Shown piece after piece: positions 46,824 to 59,394 of a DNA stretch of 64,000 bases. This DNA comes from Acidobacteriota bacterium (GTDB lineage: Bacteria > Acidobacteriota > Terriglobia > Terriglobales > Acidobacteriaceae). Location of the stretch: positions 1 to 64,000 of the forward strand of contig JABBOG010000009.1 of the NCBI GenBank assembly GCA_019351975.1, read 5' to 3'. Below the pieces are notes generated by a model. The model searched no databases, was not told the DNA's origin, and was given only the letters and a program-made list of their open reading frames with translations. The stretch's first letter is position 1. Every line of letters starts with the position of its first letter. A program made the position numbers and the translations under genes.

Positions 46824-47201
46824 ATGCCGCTCTACGAATACGAATGCACCGCCTGCCACCGACGCACCGAAAAGATCCTCAAGTTCTCCGACCCCGACCT
46901 CACCATCTGCCCCCACTGCGGCGGCCCGCTCGAGCGCACCCTCACCGCACCCAACGTCCAGTTCAAAGGCGGCGGCTGGTACAAAGACCTCTACTCCTCC
47001 GCCAAACCCGCCAGCTCCGGCGAATCGTCCAGCGACTCCACCCCTTCCACCGACGCCAAGCCTGCAGCCTCCGACGCCAAGCCGTCCGAATCCAAATCCT
47101 CCGGCGACGGCTCCAGCGCCAGCAACAGCTCCGCCGCGCCATCCTCCTCCCCATCCCCAGCGCCGGCTCCGTCGGCACCAGCCGCCGCCGCCAAGCCCTG
47201 A
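46824..47201 (+). CDS. FmdB-type zinc-ribbon protein
   Basis: A 125-residue protein with the start at the ATG at 46824 (MPLYEYEC), AAGGA seven bases upstream. The N-terminal 45 residues are the FmdB zinc ribbon, with Cys8-x2-Cys11 and Cys29-x2-Cys32 (CTACH, CPHCGGPLERTL). The remaining 80 residues are Ser/Pro/Ala/Lys-rich and probably disordered. FmdB-type proteins are proposed regulators; the role is unproven. The frame is open to 46662, but that extension reads as an unlikely Arg/His-rich shadow. A membrane protein gene follows after 75 bases. Confidence 0.88.
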   Translation: MPLYEYECTACHRRTEKILKFSDPDLTICPHCGGPLERTLTAPNVQFKGGGWYKDLYSSAKPASSGESSSDSTPSTDAKPAASDAKPSESKSSGDGSSASNSSAAPSSSPSPAPAPSAPAAAAKP

Positions 47202-47276
47202 TGCCAGCAGCCGCATCCACAGCCGAAATCTCGCCCAGCGAGACATACCCCACTCAGCCCTGCTAACGTTACAACA

Positions 47277-47603
47277 ATGGCTGTGCAACAAGAGCTGCTC
47301 TTGATGGAAGCGGAACCCCCTCGCGGCGAGCCCTCGCACGAGGCTCCCGCACCGGCACCCGTCTGGCTGCAGCGCATGAGCCTCATCGTTCTCGTCCTCT
47401 TCTGCTTCTACATCGGCGGTCTGCTCTCCGTCATCCCCTGGTCGCCGCGCTACTGGAACCAGAACGCCTGGCTTCTCGCCCATCCCACGCTGCAAACACT
47501 CCTCGGCAAAGGCTGGGTCCGCGGCATCGTCACCGGCGTCGGCCTGCTTGACATCTGGATCGGCGTCAGCGAGCTCCTCCACTACAAAGACTTCCGCAAC
47601 TGA
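47277..47603 (+). CDS. Hypothetical membrane protein, about two helices
   Basis: 108 residues: an acidic, Pro-rich N-terminus (residues 1-30), a hydrophobic segment MSLIVLVLFCFYIGGLLSVI, an aromatic loop SPRYWNQNAWLLAHPT, and a second hydrophobic stretch GIVTGVGLLDIWIGVSELL. I recognise no family. TAACGT lies seven bases before the ATG without a ribosome site, a leaderless pattern. It is 21 bases before the LOG-family gene, so the two are probably one transcript. Confidence 0.8.
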   Translation: MAVQQELLLMEAEPPRGEPSHEAPAPAPVWLQRMSLIVLVLFCFYIGGLLSVIPWSPRYWNQNAWLLAHPTLQTLLGKGWVRGIVTGVGLLDIWIGVSELLHYKDFRN

Positions 47604-47624
47604 ATCGTCCCGAAAGCCACCTCC

Positions 47625-48641
47625 ATGCCACCAGAGAACGATCCCTCGCCCCAACCGCTCCACCAGGCCCCCCTCGCCTACGAAAACCCCGACTTCCTCA
47701 ACTCCCCCGACGCCCGCATGCTCCGCATCATGGCCGAGTACAGCGAGCCCATGGCACGCTTCCGCCGTGAGCGCATCCAGGACACCATCGTTTTCTTCGG
47801 CTCCGCACGCTTCCGTGCCCTCGACGTCGCATCCCACGAGCTCGAGCTCCTCGACAACACCGGCAGCCTCGCTCCCGCACCCGAGCACGAGCAGCCCGCC
47901 CGCTCCTCCGACACAGCCAGCACCGAAACCTCAGAGCTCCGCCACAAGCGCGCCGAAGCCGCCGTCGAAATGGCCCGCTACTACGAAGACGCACGCACCC
48001 TCGCTCGCCTCCTCACCCAGTGGTCCATCACCCTCCCCGGCCGCCGTCACCGCTTCGTCATCACCTCCGGCGGTGGCCCCGGCATCATGGAAGCCGCCAA
48101 CCGCGGCGCTCACGAAGCCGGCGGCAAAACCATCGGCCTCAACATCATGCTCCCCTTCGAGCAGATGCCCAACCCCTACATCACCCCCGCCCTAAACCTC
48201 AACTTCCACTACTTCTTCATGCGCAAGTACTGGTTCGCCTACCTCGCCAAAGCCCTCGTCGTCTTCCCCGGCGGCTTCGGCACCCTCGACGAGATGTTCG
48301 AGCTTCTCACCCTCGATCAGACCCACAAGCTATCCAAGCCCATCACCATCGTTATCTACGGTTCCAGCTACTGGAAGAACGTCATCAACCTTGAACTCCT
48401 CGCCGAAAAGGGCGCCATCGCCGTCAAGGATCTCGGCCTATTCCGCTTCGCCGACACCCCCGAAGCCGCCTTCGCCATCCTCAAAGAGGGCCTCACCCGC
48501 GACCATCTCACCTCCCCCGGCCAGACCTACGCTGACCCCGGCGCCGACGACTGGAAGACCGGCTCCCCTATCCCCACCGAGCCCTCGCCCGACGCACAGG
48601 AGCTCCTCGGCCCCGACATCGCCCGCACCCGCTCCAAATAA
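47625..48641 (+). CDS. LOG-family (TIGR00730) nucleotide 5'-monophosphate phosphoribohydrolase-like protein
   Basis: A 338-residue Rossmann-like protein of the group once called lysine decarboxylases. Signatures are TIVFFGSARF, VITSGGGPGIMEAANRGA and the diagnostic PGGFGTLDEMFE. LOG enzymes release free nucleobase from nucleoside monophosphates, including cytokinin precursors. It is longer than the about 190-residue LOG core: an N-terminal extension of 45 residues, an acidic Ser/Thr-rich insertion (residues about 75-105) between the first strand and the glycine motif, and a C-terminal tail after the core. The catalytic Arg/Glu pair fits MEAANRGAHEAGG and GTLDEMFE. Confidence 0.9.
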   Translation: MPPENDPSPQPLHQAPLAYENPDFLNSPDARMLRIMAEYSEPMARFRRERIQDTIVFFGSARFRALDVASHELELLDNTGSLAPAPEHEQPARSSDTASTETSELRHKRAEAAVEMARYYEDARTLARLLTQWSITLPGRRHRFVITSGGGPGIMEAANRGAHEAGGKTIGLNIMLPFEQMPNPYITPALNLNFHYFFMRKYWFAYLAKALVVFPGGFGTLDEMFELLTLDQTHKLSKPITIVIYGSSYWKNVINLELLAEKGAIAVKDLGLFRFADTPEAAFAILKEGLTRDHLTSPGQTYADPGADDWKTGSPIPTEPSPDAQELLGPDIARTRSK

Positions 48642-48651
48642 AGCAAAGCAT

Positions 48652-48735
48652 CTATCGGTGCAGAGTCCAACGCTATCGGTGCAGAGTCCAACGCTATCGG
48701 TGCAGAGTCCAACGCTGCTGGTGCAGGGTCCGCCG
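48652..48735. repeat. Tandem repeat, 4 x 21 bases
   Basis: Three identical copies of CTATCGGTGCAGAGTCCAACG plus its final base-degenerate fourth copy CTGCTGGTGCAGGGTCCGCCG. The period is a multiple of three; read on the minus strand it gives repeating A-L-D-S-A-P-I, but no credible gene contains it. Starts ten bases after the LOG-family stop. Confidence 0.9.
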
Positions 48736-48763
48736 CTGCCTTTCTTTCTCTCCTCAAAACCTT

Positions 48764-48791
48764 GTCATCCTTCGCCGCAGGCGGAGGACCC
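48764..48791. repeat. Dispersed repeat GTCATCCTTCGCCGCAGGCGGAGGACC
   Basis: An intact copy: CCTTCGCC-GCA-GGCGGAGG forms an imperfect hairpin. Other copies lie at 56096 (interrupted), 56205 and, diverged, 62402. Confidence 0.75.
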
Positions 48792-48816
48792 GCTTCTTGC
48801 TCTTGCCTTTCTTTCT

Positions 48817-48840
48817 GTCATTCCCGAAGGGAATCTGCTG
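48817..48840. repeat. Dispersed repeat GTCATTCCCGAAGGGAATCTG, second copy
   Basis: Identical over 21 bases to 32454-32474, with the palindrome ATTCCCGAAGGGAAT. Confidence 0.65.
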
Positions 48841-48950
48841 TTGCTCTTCTCTCCACCAGCAGCAAATTGTTCTACGAACAGCCGACCGAAACATGCACAG
48901 CAGCGAATGAGCTACCGGTCCTACTCTCGACTGTCTTCCGTGTTGACTCT

Positions 48951-49529
48951 CTATCCTTCAACTATCCGCAACAAAGCCTGCGGTATCGCAAGCACATACT
49001 CCAAAACAACACGCGGCAGATGATGCGCATCATGCGTCATCGTCGTGCTCGCATCCCCACCCAGCATCACCCCATGCCGCATCGCAAACCAGCTAAACGA
49101 CGACGCAATCGCGCTCAGCGCAAACGACGCCACAAGTCCCGTTCCCATGTACCTCGTACCCGCCTCCTGGTGTACCCCAAACTGGGCCAGCATCATGATC
49201 GCCGGGAACGCGAGCCACACCACCACCACCGTCGCCCACATCGGCCGCGCCAGCCGCAGCCGCTGCGATACCGCCCCCAGCAGCCCCGCCGCAAACACCG
49301 CAAACACCACCTCCACCCCACCCGCGCGCACCGCCGCAGCCACTCCCGCGCGCAAATTCGTCAGAAAAAATATGGCCGCCCGAAACACGGCACTCGATAC
49401 TGCAGCCTGCCAGCTCCACGCCGGAAATAGACAGCGCTGCGGATGCAGCACCATCTCGCGCAGCTCCGCACGAAGCTCCGTGTCCTCATCACAACCGTAC
49501 TTCCGCAGCTTCTCCGTCGAGCGCATCAT
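48951..49529 (-). CDS. Hypothetical membrane protein
   Basis: A 192-residue protein with a charged N-terminus (MMRSTEKLRKYGCDEDTELRA) followed by about four hydrophobic segments: VFAVFAAGLLGAV, MWATVVVVWLAFPAIMMLA, GLVASFALSAIASSFSWFA and a C-terminal VVLEYVLAIPQALL. THDAHHLPR near the end is His-rich. No known family. AAGG lies seven bases before the first ATG. It is separated from gatB by 48 bases, reading away from it. Confidence 0.8.
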   Translation of the reverse strand: MMRSTEKLRKYGCDEDTELRAELREMVLHPQRCLFPAWSWQAAVSSAVFRAAIFFLTNLRAGVAAAVRAGGVEVVFAVFAAGLLGAVSQRLRLARPMWATVVVVWLAFPAIMMLAQFGVHQEAGTRYMGTGLVASFALSAIASSFSWFAMRHGVMLGGDASTTMTHDAHHLPRVVLEYVLAIPQALLRIVEG

Positions 49530-49577
49530 CCTGCGGCCTTGGATGCATCGACCGAATTGTGAGTTCGAGGTGCCACT

Positions 49578-51086
49578 TTACGCGTCCAGCTTCTTCACCA
49601 CCAACTCATTGAGCAGTGCAGGGTTCGCCTGCCCCTTGCTCAACCGCATCACCTGACCCACAAAAAACGCAGCCACGGTACGCTTGCCGCCCTTGAACTG
49701 CGCCACCTGTCCCGGATTCGCCGCAATCACCTCATCGATCATCGCCTCAATCGCCGCTGTATCGGAGATCTGCTGTGGCTTGTCGCGGTCATACACAAAC
49801 GCAAAGTCGCGTCCCTCCGCAAAGCACGTATCCAGCAGCTGTTTCAGCTGCTTCGAGCTGATCTCGCCCGCCTCCGCCAGGTCCGCCGCCAGCACCACGC
49901 CATCCAGCGTCACCGGCGACTGCTCAAACGCTATCCCAGCCGCCCGCAGCCGCATCGTAATCTCGCTCAACAGAATTGCCGCCACCCTTCGCGCCGACTT
50001 CGCCGCCCGCGCTGCAACCTCAAACCGGTCCCCCAACCCGCGGTCCGTCGTCAGCGTCGCCGCATCCTGGGCCGACAACCCATACTGCTCCATCAACCGC
50101 GCTCGCCGAGCCTCCGGCAGCTCCGGCATCGCCGCTAGAATCTGCTCTTGCCACGCCGCTCCCACCACCAGCGGCGGCAGGTCCGGCTCTGGAAAATACC
50201 GATAATCATGCGCCTGCTCCTTGCTGCGCATCGAAAACGTCCGCCCCTCCGCGTTGTTCCACAGCCGCGACTCCTGCACCACCCGCCCGCCGTCCTCGAT
50301 CACCCCAATCTGCCGCTCGATCTCATACTCCAGCGCCGCGCGAATATACCGGAAGCTGTTGACGTTCTTCACCTCAGCCTTCGTCCCGAACGCAGCCGCA
50401 CCGCGCGCCTCCCAATCCGACTTGAGCATCACGCTCACGTTGGCGTCGCAGCGCAGGCTGCCCTCCTCCATATTGCAGTCGGAGACGCCCGTGTACAGCA
50501 GAATCTCCTTCAGCTTGGTCAGGTACTCGAACGCCTCATCCGGCGTCCGTAAATCCGGCTCCGACACAATCTCCACCAGCGGCGTCCCGCATCGGTTCAA
50601 GTCGATATACGTCCGCGTCCCCGAGTCAGCAAACCCATCATGCAGGCTCTTCCCTGCGTCCTCTTCCATGTGCAGCCGAGTGATCCCAATCGCCTTCGTA
50701 ATCGCCTCGCCGCCAGCACCAAACGCAGGCACATGCAGCACGCCATGCTCTGCAATCGGCTTATCAAACTGCGAAATCTGATATCCCTTCGGCGAGTCCG
50801 GATAAAAATAATTCTTGCGCGAAAACACGCTCGTCTCGCGGATCTCGCAGCCGATCGCCTTCGCCGCCAGCACCGCAAACTCCACCGCCTGCTTGTTTAG
50901 AACCGGCAGCGCTCCCGGCAGCCCCAGGCATACCGGACACACATGCGTATTCGGCTCGCCGCCATACTCATTGCGGCATCCGCAGAACGCCTTCGACCGC
51001 GTCAGCAGCTGAACATGAACCTCCAGCCCAATCACAGGCTGGTACTTGGCAAGAACCTCGGGCGAAAGTGCAAGGGCGGCGGACAT
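49578..51086 (-). CDS. gatB: Aspartyl/glutamyl-tRNA amidotransferase subunit B
   Basis: A 502-residue subunit of the GatCAB complex that converts Glu-tRNA(Gln) or Asp-tRNA(Asn) to the amide form. Hallmarks: YQPVIGLEVHVQL, the zinc-binding CGCRNEYGGEPNTHVCPVCLGLPG, the phosphorylation site KNYFYPDSPKGYQISQFD, the kinase-domain ARG-like EEGSLRCDANVS, and the C-terminal YqeY-like tRNA-binding domain ending NPALLNELVVKKL. The start at 51086 (MSAALALSPEVL) fits the family; the open extension to 51281 overlaps the divergent promoter. gatA and gatC are not adjacent. Confidence 0.97.
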   Translation of the reverse strand: MSAALALSPEVLAKYQPVIGLEVHVQLLTRSKAFCGCRNEYGGEPNTHVCPVCLGLPGALPVLNKQAVEFAVLAAKAIGCEIRETSVFSRKNYFYPDSPKGYQISQFDKPIAEHGVLHVPAFGAGGEAITKAIGITRLHMEEDAGKSLHDGFADSGTRTYIDLNRCGTPLVEIVSEPDLRTPDEAFEYLTKLKEILLYTGVSDCNMEEGSLRCDANVSVMLKSDWEARGAAAFGTKAEVKNVNSFRYIRAALEYEIERQIGVIEDGGRVVQESRLWNNAEGRTFSMRSKEQAHDYRYFPEPDLPPLVVGAAWQEQILAAMPELPEARRARLMEQYGLSAQDAATLTTDRGLGDRFEVAARAAKSARRVAAILLSEITMRLRAAGIAFEQSPVTLDGVVLAADLAEAGEISSKQLKQLLDTCFAEGRDFAFVYDRDKPQQISDTAAIEAMIDEVIAANPGQVAQFKGGKRTVAAFFVGQVMRLSKGQANPALLNELVVKKLDA

Positions 51087-51171
51087 TATCTCGATTTTAT
51101 CAACCTTCCCTCCAGTGCACCCGCGCATCTGCATCTCATGCTCCATAAGCAAATTGCAACGAGGAAACCTT

Positions 51172-52083
51172 ATGGCGGACGACACCAATATCCATGCTCC
51201 AAACGAAACACCCGAATCCGGCTGGGCCACGCCCGAAGATGCCACCGCCGCCACACAGCCCTCCTCCGAACCCGACGCCAACTCCGATCAGAAAAACCTC
51301 TCCCGCCCCAGCGCCCAGGACATCTACGAGCAGGTCGCCAAAAACGCCAAGGAAGAACTCAAGCGCTCCAGCGTCTCGCTCGCCATCTCCGGCCTCATGG
51401 GCGGCGTTCTCATGGGCCTCTCCGCGCTCGGTGTCGCGCTCATTCTCGCCACTCTCGGCACCGGCCCCAGAGCCTTCGTCATCTCCCGCATGTTCTATCC
51501 CCTCGGCTTCATCGTCGTCATCCTCGGCCGCTCACAGCTCTTCACCGAAAACACCCTCTACCCCGTCGCGCTTGTCCTCACCGAACCCCGCCAGCTTTGG
51601 AACACCATGCGCCTCTGGGCCACCGTGCTCCCCGCCAACATCATCGGCGCGCTCGCCTTCGCCGCCCTCGCCGGACTCACCCAGTCCATGCCTCCCGCCG
51701 TCGTCCGCGCCATCGCCAGCCTCGGCGTCGATGCGGTCAACCATCCGTCCTCCGCTGTCTTCTGGAGCGGCGTCGTCGCCGGCTGGATCATCGCCACCGC
51801 CGCCTGGCTCGTCTCCGGTTCGCACTCCATCACTGGTTCCGTCATGGTCATCTGGGCGCTCACCTTCGTCGTCGGCCTCGGCAACTTCGCCCACTGCATC
51901 GCCTCCTCCGGCGAAATCCTCACCGCCGTCCTCACCCACCAACTTCCCTGGATCGCCTACCCACGCTGGCTCCTCCCCGCCGTCGGCGGCAACATCGCCG
52001 GCGGCGTCATCATGGTCACACTGCTGGAATACGGCCAGGCCGTCCTCAGCCGTCCGGATAACCGCGAAGAAAACGCAGCCTGA
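51172..52083 (+). CDS. Formate/nitrite transporter (FNT) family channel
   Basis: A 303-residue membrane protein with six hydrophobic segments. The cytoplasmic N-terminus of about 70 residues is acidic and Ala/Pro/Ser-rich. The FNT fold shows inverted repeats with the omega-loop stretches GRSQLFTENTLYP and VVGLGNFAHCIASSGEIL (His included). Sequence is closer to the YfdC branch than to FocA, so the ion (formate, nitrite or another small anion) is unsure. The ATG at 51172 has GAGG seven bases upstream; an upstream frame start at 51046 overlaps gatB and is rejected. mfd begins 30 bases later. Confidence 0.9.
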   Translation: MADDTNIHAPNETPESGWATPEDATAATQPSSEPDANSDQKNLSRPSAQDIYEQVAKNAKEELKRSSVSLAISGLMGGVLMGLSALGVALILATLGTGPRAFVISRMFYPLGFIVVILGRSQLFTENTLYPVALVLTEPRQLWNTMRLWATVLPANIIGALAFAALAGLTQSMPPAVVRAIASLGVDAVNHPSSAVFWSGVVAGWIIATAAWLVSGSHSITGSVMVIWALTFVVGLGNFAHCIASSGEILTAVLTHQLPWIAYPRWLLPAVGGNIAGGVIMVTLLEYGQAVLSRPDNREENAA

Positions 52084-52112
52084 GCGCAACCTCACGATAG
52101 ACTAGTCTCTGC

Positions 52113-56072
<3,960 letters not shown>

Positions 56073-56095
56073 CCCTGGTTCCTGCAATAAACCTT

Positions 56096-56188
56096 GTCAT
56101 CCTTCGCCGCACCGGGGTCCCCGGCGAGTGTTCTGGCTCGCTGGGATGGTCAGGCGGAGGACCTGCTTTTTATCCGGACCATGAACTC
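56096..56188. repeat. Dispersed repeat GTCATCCTTCGCCGCA..., copy interrupted by a 39-base insert
   Basis: Head GTCATCCTTCGCCGCA (56096-56111), a foreign 39-base block (56112-56150), then CA-GGCGGAGGACC and a tail CTTTTTATCCGGACCATGAACTC. The uninterrupted version is 56205-56255. Confidence 0.8.
56112..56152. mobile_element. Nested 39-base palindromic unit with possible 2-base target duplication
   Basis: The block begins with the perfect palindrome CCGGGGTCCCCGG (56112-56124) and continues with a GCGAG/CTCGC hairpin (56124-56141). CA occurs on both sides (56110-56111 and 56151-56152) but once in the intact copy. It looks like a small non-coding mobile repeat; no transposase is nearby. Confidence 0.45.
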
Positions 56189-56204
56189 GAAAGCACCAGA
56201 ATTT

Positions 56205-56255
56205 GTCATCCTTCGCCGCAGGCGGAGGACCTTCTTTTTGCACGGACCATGAACT
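56205..56255. repeat. Dispersed repeat GTCATCCTTCGCCGCAGGCGGAGGACC, intact copy with tail
   Basis: Same head, hairpin and tail (CTTTTT...CGGACCATGAACTC) as the interrupted copy 109 bases upstream, so the pair arose by local duplication. Its tail lies just before the DUF885 gene promoter. Confidence 0.8.
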
Positions 56256-56286
56256 CCGCCCCCATTTGCGCTACACTTTGCGCAAG

Positions 56287-58062
56287 ATGATTCTTCGCCG
56301 CCTCGCTTTGCTCCCCTTGCTCGCCACCCTCCTCATCACCCCGTCCACCCCCGCCCAGCACCTCTCCGCCGACGGCGCCAACCAGACCTTCAGCTACCTC
56401 ACCGACCAGTACTTCGACCAGGTCTACTTCAAGTTCTCCCCCACCGCCGCCACCAGCGCCGGCCTCCACCAGTACGACACCCAGCTCGAAGACTACTCCG
56501 AAGCCAGCGAGCAGCGCGAAGTCGCCGCCCTCCACGAGTATGAAAAGAAGCTCCAAGCGATCGACCCCACCGCTCTCGACGCCGAGCCTGCCGCCGACTA
56601 TCAGATCCTCCTCAACTCCATCCGCGCCCAGCTCCTCCAACTCGAAGTTATCCGCCCATGGGAGAAGAACCCCGACAACTACTCCAGCGGCGTCACCAAC
56701 TCCATCTTCGTCATCATGGAGCGCCCCTACGCCCCCGTCGACGTACGCCTTCACGCCGCCGTCGAGCGCGAGCGCCAGATCCCGCAAGCCCTCGAAGACG
56801 CACGCAAAAACCTCAAAAATCCCCCTCGCATCTACACCGAAATTGCCCTCGAACAGATCGACGGCCTCGTCAGCTTCTTCCAGCACGACGTCCCCGAAGC
56901 CTTCGCCACCGCCACCGATCCCCAGGCCAAAGCCGACTTCGCCAAGTCCAACGCCGCCGTCATCGCCGCCCTCCAAAGCTACGGCGCATGGATGAAATCC
57001 GACCTCCTCCTCCGCTCCAGCGGCGACTTCCGCTGGGGTGCCGACACCTTCTCCAAGGCCCTCTCCTACAACGAGATGGTCGACATCCCCCTCCCTCAAC
57101 TCCTCCAGATCGGTTACGACGACCTCCACAAAAATCAAGCTGAGTTCGCCAGGATCGCCAAAGAGATCGACCCCTCCAAGACCCCACAGCAGGAGCTCGC
57201 CGAACTCGCCGCCATCCACCCCGCGCCCGACAAGCTCCTGCAGGCCTTCCACGACCGCTTCAACTCCGAAATATCCTTCATCCAGACCCACCACATCATC
57301 ACCATCCCCAGCCAGGTCCAGCCCACCCTCGAAGAGACCCCGCCCTTCATGCGCGCCACCACGCAGGCCTCCATGGACCCTCCCGGCCCCTTCGAAACCC
57401 ACTCCGCCAAGGCCTACTTCAACGTCACCTTGCCTGACCCCTCATGGTCCGCCCAGCGCACATCCGAGTACATGGCCGCCTTCAACGAAGGCACCATCGT
57501 CTCCACCAGCGTCCACGAAGCCTACCCCGGCCACTACGTCCAGTTCCTCTGGCAGCCGCAGTTCCCCTCGAAAATCCGCAAGCTCATCGGTGCCAACACC
57601 AACATCGAAGGCTGGGCCCACTACTGCGAGCAGATGATGCTCGACGAGGGTTACGGCCAGCCCGGCGCCGGTGCCTCTACCGAACGCGAAGCCAAACTCA
57701 TCCGCCTCGGCCAGCTCCAGGACGCCCTCCTCCGCGACGCCCGCTTCGTCGTCGGCATTCGCATGCAGACCGGCGTCGGCGGTGCCCTCACCATCCCCGA
57801 AGCCGAAGACTTCTTCGTCAAGGAAGGCTACCAGGCGCGCCCCATCGCCGAAGTCGAAACCAAGCGCGGCACCTCCGACGCCCTCTACCTCTACTACACC
57901 CTCGGCAAGCTCGAAATCATGAAACTCCGCGCCGACGTCCAGAAGCAGCAAGGCGCCGCCTTCAACCTCGAACAGTTCCACGACAACTTCATGCGCCAGG
58001 GTTTCGCCCCCATCAGAATCATTCGCAAAGCCATGCTCCACAACGACAGCCCCGTCCTCTAA
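56287..58062 (+). CDS. Secreted DUF885-family metallopeptidase-like protein
   Basis: The 591-residue protein begins with a signal peptide (MILRRLALLPLLATLLITPSTPAQ). The active-site-like His410-Glu411-x4-His416 (VHEAYPGHYVQ) and EGWAHYCEQM (Glu441, His445) are the hallmark of DUF885, a gluzincin-like, mostly helical peptidase family. NEGTIVSTSVHEAYPGH and the C-terminal TLGKLEIMKLR are also typical. The frame upstream to 56203 reads through a dispersed repeat and is not coding. TACACT lies nine bases before the ATG. Likely periplasmic peptide degradation; the substrate is unknown. Confidence 0.92.
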   Translation: MILRRLALLPLLATLLITPSTPAQHLSADGANQTFSYLTDQYFDQVYFKFSPTAATSAGLHQYDTQLEDYSEASEQREVAALHEYEKKLQAIDPTALDAEPAADYQILLNSIRAQLLQLEVIRPWEKNPDNYSSGVTNSIFVIMERPYAPVDVRLHAAVERERQIPQALEDARKNLKNPPRIYTEIALEQIDGLVSFFQHDVPEAFATATDPQAKADFAKSNAAVIAALQSYGAWMKSDLLLRSSGDFRWGADTFSKALSYNEMVDIPLPQLLQIGYDDLHKNQAEFARIAKEIDPSKTPQQELAELAAIHPAPDKLLQAFHDRFNSEISFIQTHHIITIPSQVQPTLEETPPFMRATTQASMDPPGPFETHSAKAYFNVTLPDPSWSAQRTSEYMAAFNEGTIVSTSVHEAYPGHYVQFLWQPQFPSKIRKLIGANTNIEGWAHYCEQMMLDEGYGQPGAGASTEREAKLIRLGQLQDALLRDARFVVGIRMQTGVGGALTIPEAEDFFVKEGYQARPIAEVETKRGTSDALYLYYTLGKLEIMKLRADVQKQQGAAFNLEQFHDNFMRQGFAPIRIIRKAMLHNDSPVL

Positions 58063-58125
58063 AAAGCATTCCCCCAAGCCGTACCCCAGCCACACCCAAG
58101 CCGCGCCCGCCGCGCCCATAAACCT

Positions 58126-58182
58126 GTCATCCTGAGCGAAGCCTCTCGCAGCCTCACCGCGAGAGGCGCAGTCGAAGGACCC
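58126..58182. repeat. Dispersed repeat GTCATCCTGAGCGAAGC...CGCAGTCGAAGGACC
   Basis: Head GTCATCCTGAGCGAAG, hairpin CCTCTCGC/GCGAGAGG, tail CGCAGTCGAAGGACCCC. It lies between convergent genes and shares its layout with 32366-32419. Confidence 0.7.
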
Positions 58183-58237
58183 CGAAGCCCCTCACAGAAC
58201 CCATATCCTCCCCTCCTTTTCCACCAGCAACGTTGCG

Positions 58238-59200
58238 TCAGGCCCCTTCCTGCAAATCCCCCATAGCCGCACGCAGCCACCCAATCTCCTCCGCCTCAAA
58301 CCGGCTGCGCTCCATCGCCGCCACATTCGCCCGCACATGCTCCACCCGCATCATCGACGCCACCACCACCTGCACCCCGCTCCCGCCCGCCACCACGTTC
58401 AGCACTACATCCGCCAGCAACGCATCCCCGCCCTCTCGCAGCTTCTCCCGCAGCACCTCCGGCGTCCTCTCATCCCCGGCCACCGCCGCCAGCATCTCCC
58501 TGCACCGCACCACACCCGCCGCACCGCCAAACGGATGGTTCCCCACCGCTACCACCCCCTCCGCCAGCCGCACCTCCGGCGCAAAAACCCCACACCCAAA
58601 CTGCACCGCCTTGACCCCCATTCCCAGCGCCGCCTCCACCACATCCGCCTCACCTGACACCCCAAACCCCCGCACCTTTCCCTGCGCCACCAACGCCTCC
58701 AGCGCCTCCATCAGCTCTCCGCGCTCCAGCACGCCCAACGTCGGCTCATGCATCCACAGCAAATCCACATACTCCGTCCGCAGCGCCCGCAAGCTCGCCT
58801 CCACGCTCTCCCGCATCGCCGCCACGCCGAACTGCCCACCCCAAGACTGCGCCTGCAGCCGCCCCCGCACCACTCTCCGCAACCCCGGCGCAACCTCCAG
58901 CACCGCTCGCGCCACCGGCTTCACCGCCCGCTTCAGCGCACTCACCCGCGCCGGCACAATCCCAAACTTCGTCGAAACCACCACCTGCTCTCGCCGCCCC
59001 TGCAAAAACTCCCCCAGCAATCCCTCAGCCTCCCCGTACCCGTACGACCGCGCCGTATCGAAAAAGCTCACCCCCGCGTCGTACGCCGCTCCCAGCGCCG
59101 CCAGCGACGCCTTCCTTCCCACACGGCCCATCACCGGCGCGCACCCAAACCCCAGCGCCGAGCACCCCGCCCCCAAATCCCCCAGCTCCGCCCTCCGCAT
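58238..59200 (-). CDS. Aldo/keto reductase
   Basis: A 320-residue oxidoreductase, not closely related to the one at 19581. Catalytic residues are Asp48 (SFFDTARSYG), Tyr53, Lys78 (VVVSTK) and His151 (LLWMHEP). The middle has a long basic insertion (ALKRAVKPVARAVLE, APGLRRVVRGRLQAQSWGG), and the C-terminal cofactor region is weak (VQVVVASMMRVEHVRANV). I start at the ATG at 59200, with AAAGG about nine bases upstream; a GTG at 59206 is the alternative. The substrate is unknown. Confidence 0.88.
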   Translation of the reverse strand: MRRAELGDLGAGCSALGFGCAPVMGRVGRKASLAALGAAYDAGVSFFDTARSYGYGEAEGLLGEFLQGRREQVVVSTKFGIVPARVSALKRAVKPVARAVLEVAPGLRRVVRGRLQAQSWGGQFGVAAMRESVEASLRALRTEYVDLLWMHEPTLGVLERGELMEALEALVAQGKVRGFGVSGEADVVEAALGMGVKAVQFGCGVFAPEVRLAEGVVAVGNHPFGGAAGVVRCREMLAAVAGDERTPEVLREKLREGGDALLADVVLNVVAGGSGVQVVVASMMRVEHVRANVAAMERSRFEAEEIGWLRAAMGDLQEGA

Positions 59201-59394
59201 TTTCACAAACCTTTCACTCTACCCGGCAACCTCAACGCCGCCATTCCCATCTCAGCTTGAATATCCGGGCTCTACTATCGTTCCGCGCCTCGTCACGCAC
59301 TTTACCGTGGCTACACTACTTCACGCGTGGGCCGACTCCCATAGCGCCCGGCTTCGTTGATACTACTCGTTGAACATTGAGAGATTTCCAGGTA

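Larger units (their letters stand above)
48642..48950. other. Repeat-filled intergenic region
   Basis: 309 bases between convergent genes. They hold four 21-base tandem repeats (48652-48735) and one copy each of two dispersed repeats (48764, 48817). The remaining 110 bases show no gene or hairpin that I can support. Confidence 0.7.

Noticed and set aside
48652-48735. Possible CRISPR array
   Set aside because: Repeats are directly abutting with no spacers; it is a simple tandem repeat and there are no cas genes.
48527-48757. Minus-strand 76-codon frame with a seven-residue ALDSAPI repeat
   Set aside because: It is only the translation of the tandem repeat plus antisense of the LOG-family gene; no ribosome site or family.
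51046-51171. N-terminal extension of the FNT channel overlapping gatB
   Set aside because: A strong GAGG ribosome site before 51172 and a normal acidic N-terminus there make the extension unnecessary; it overlaps the gatB start.
56203-56286. N-terminal extension of the DUF885 protein to 56203
   Set aside because: The extension is the translation of a dispersed repeat; the signal peptide starts at 56287 and a similar peptide (SSFAAGGGP) is encoded by the unrelated copy at 48764.
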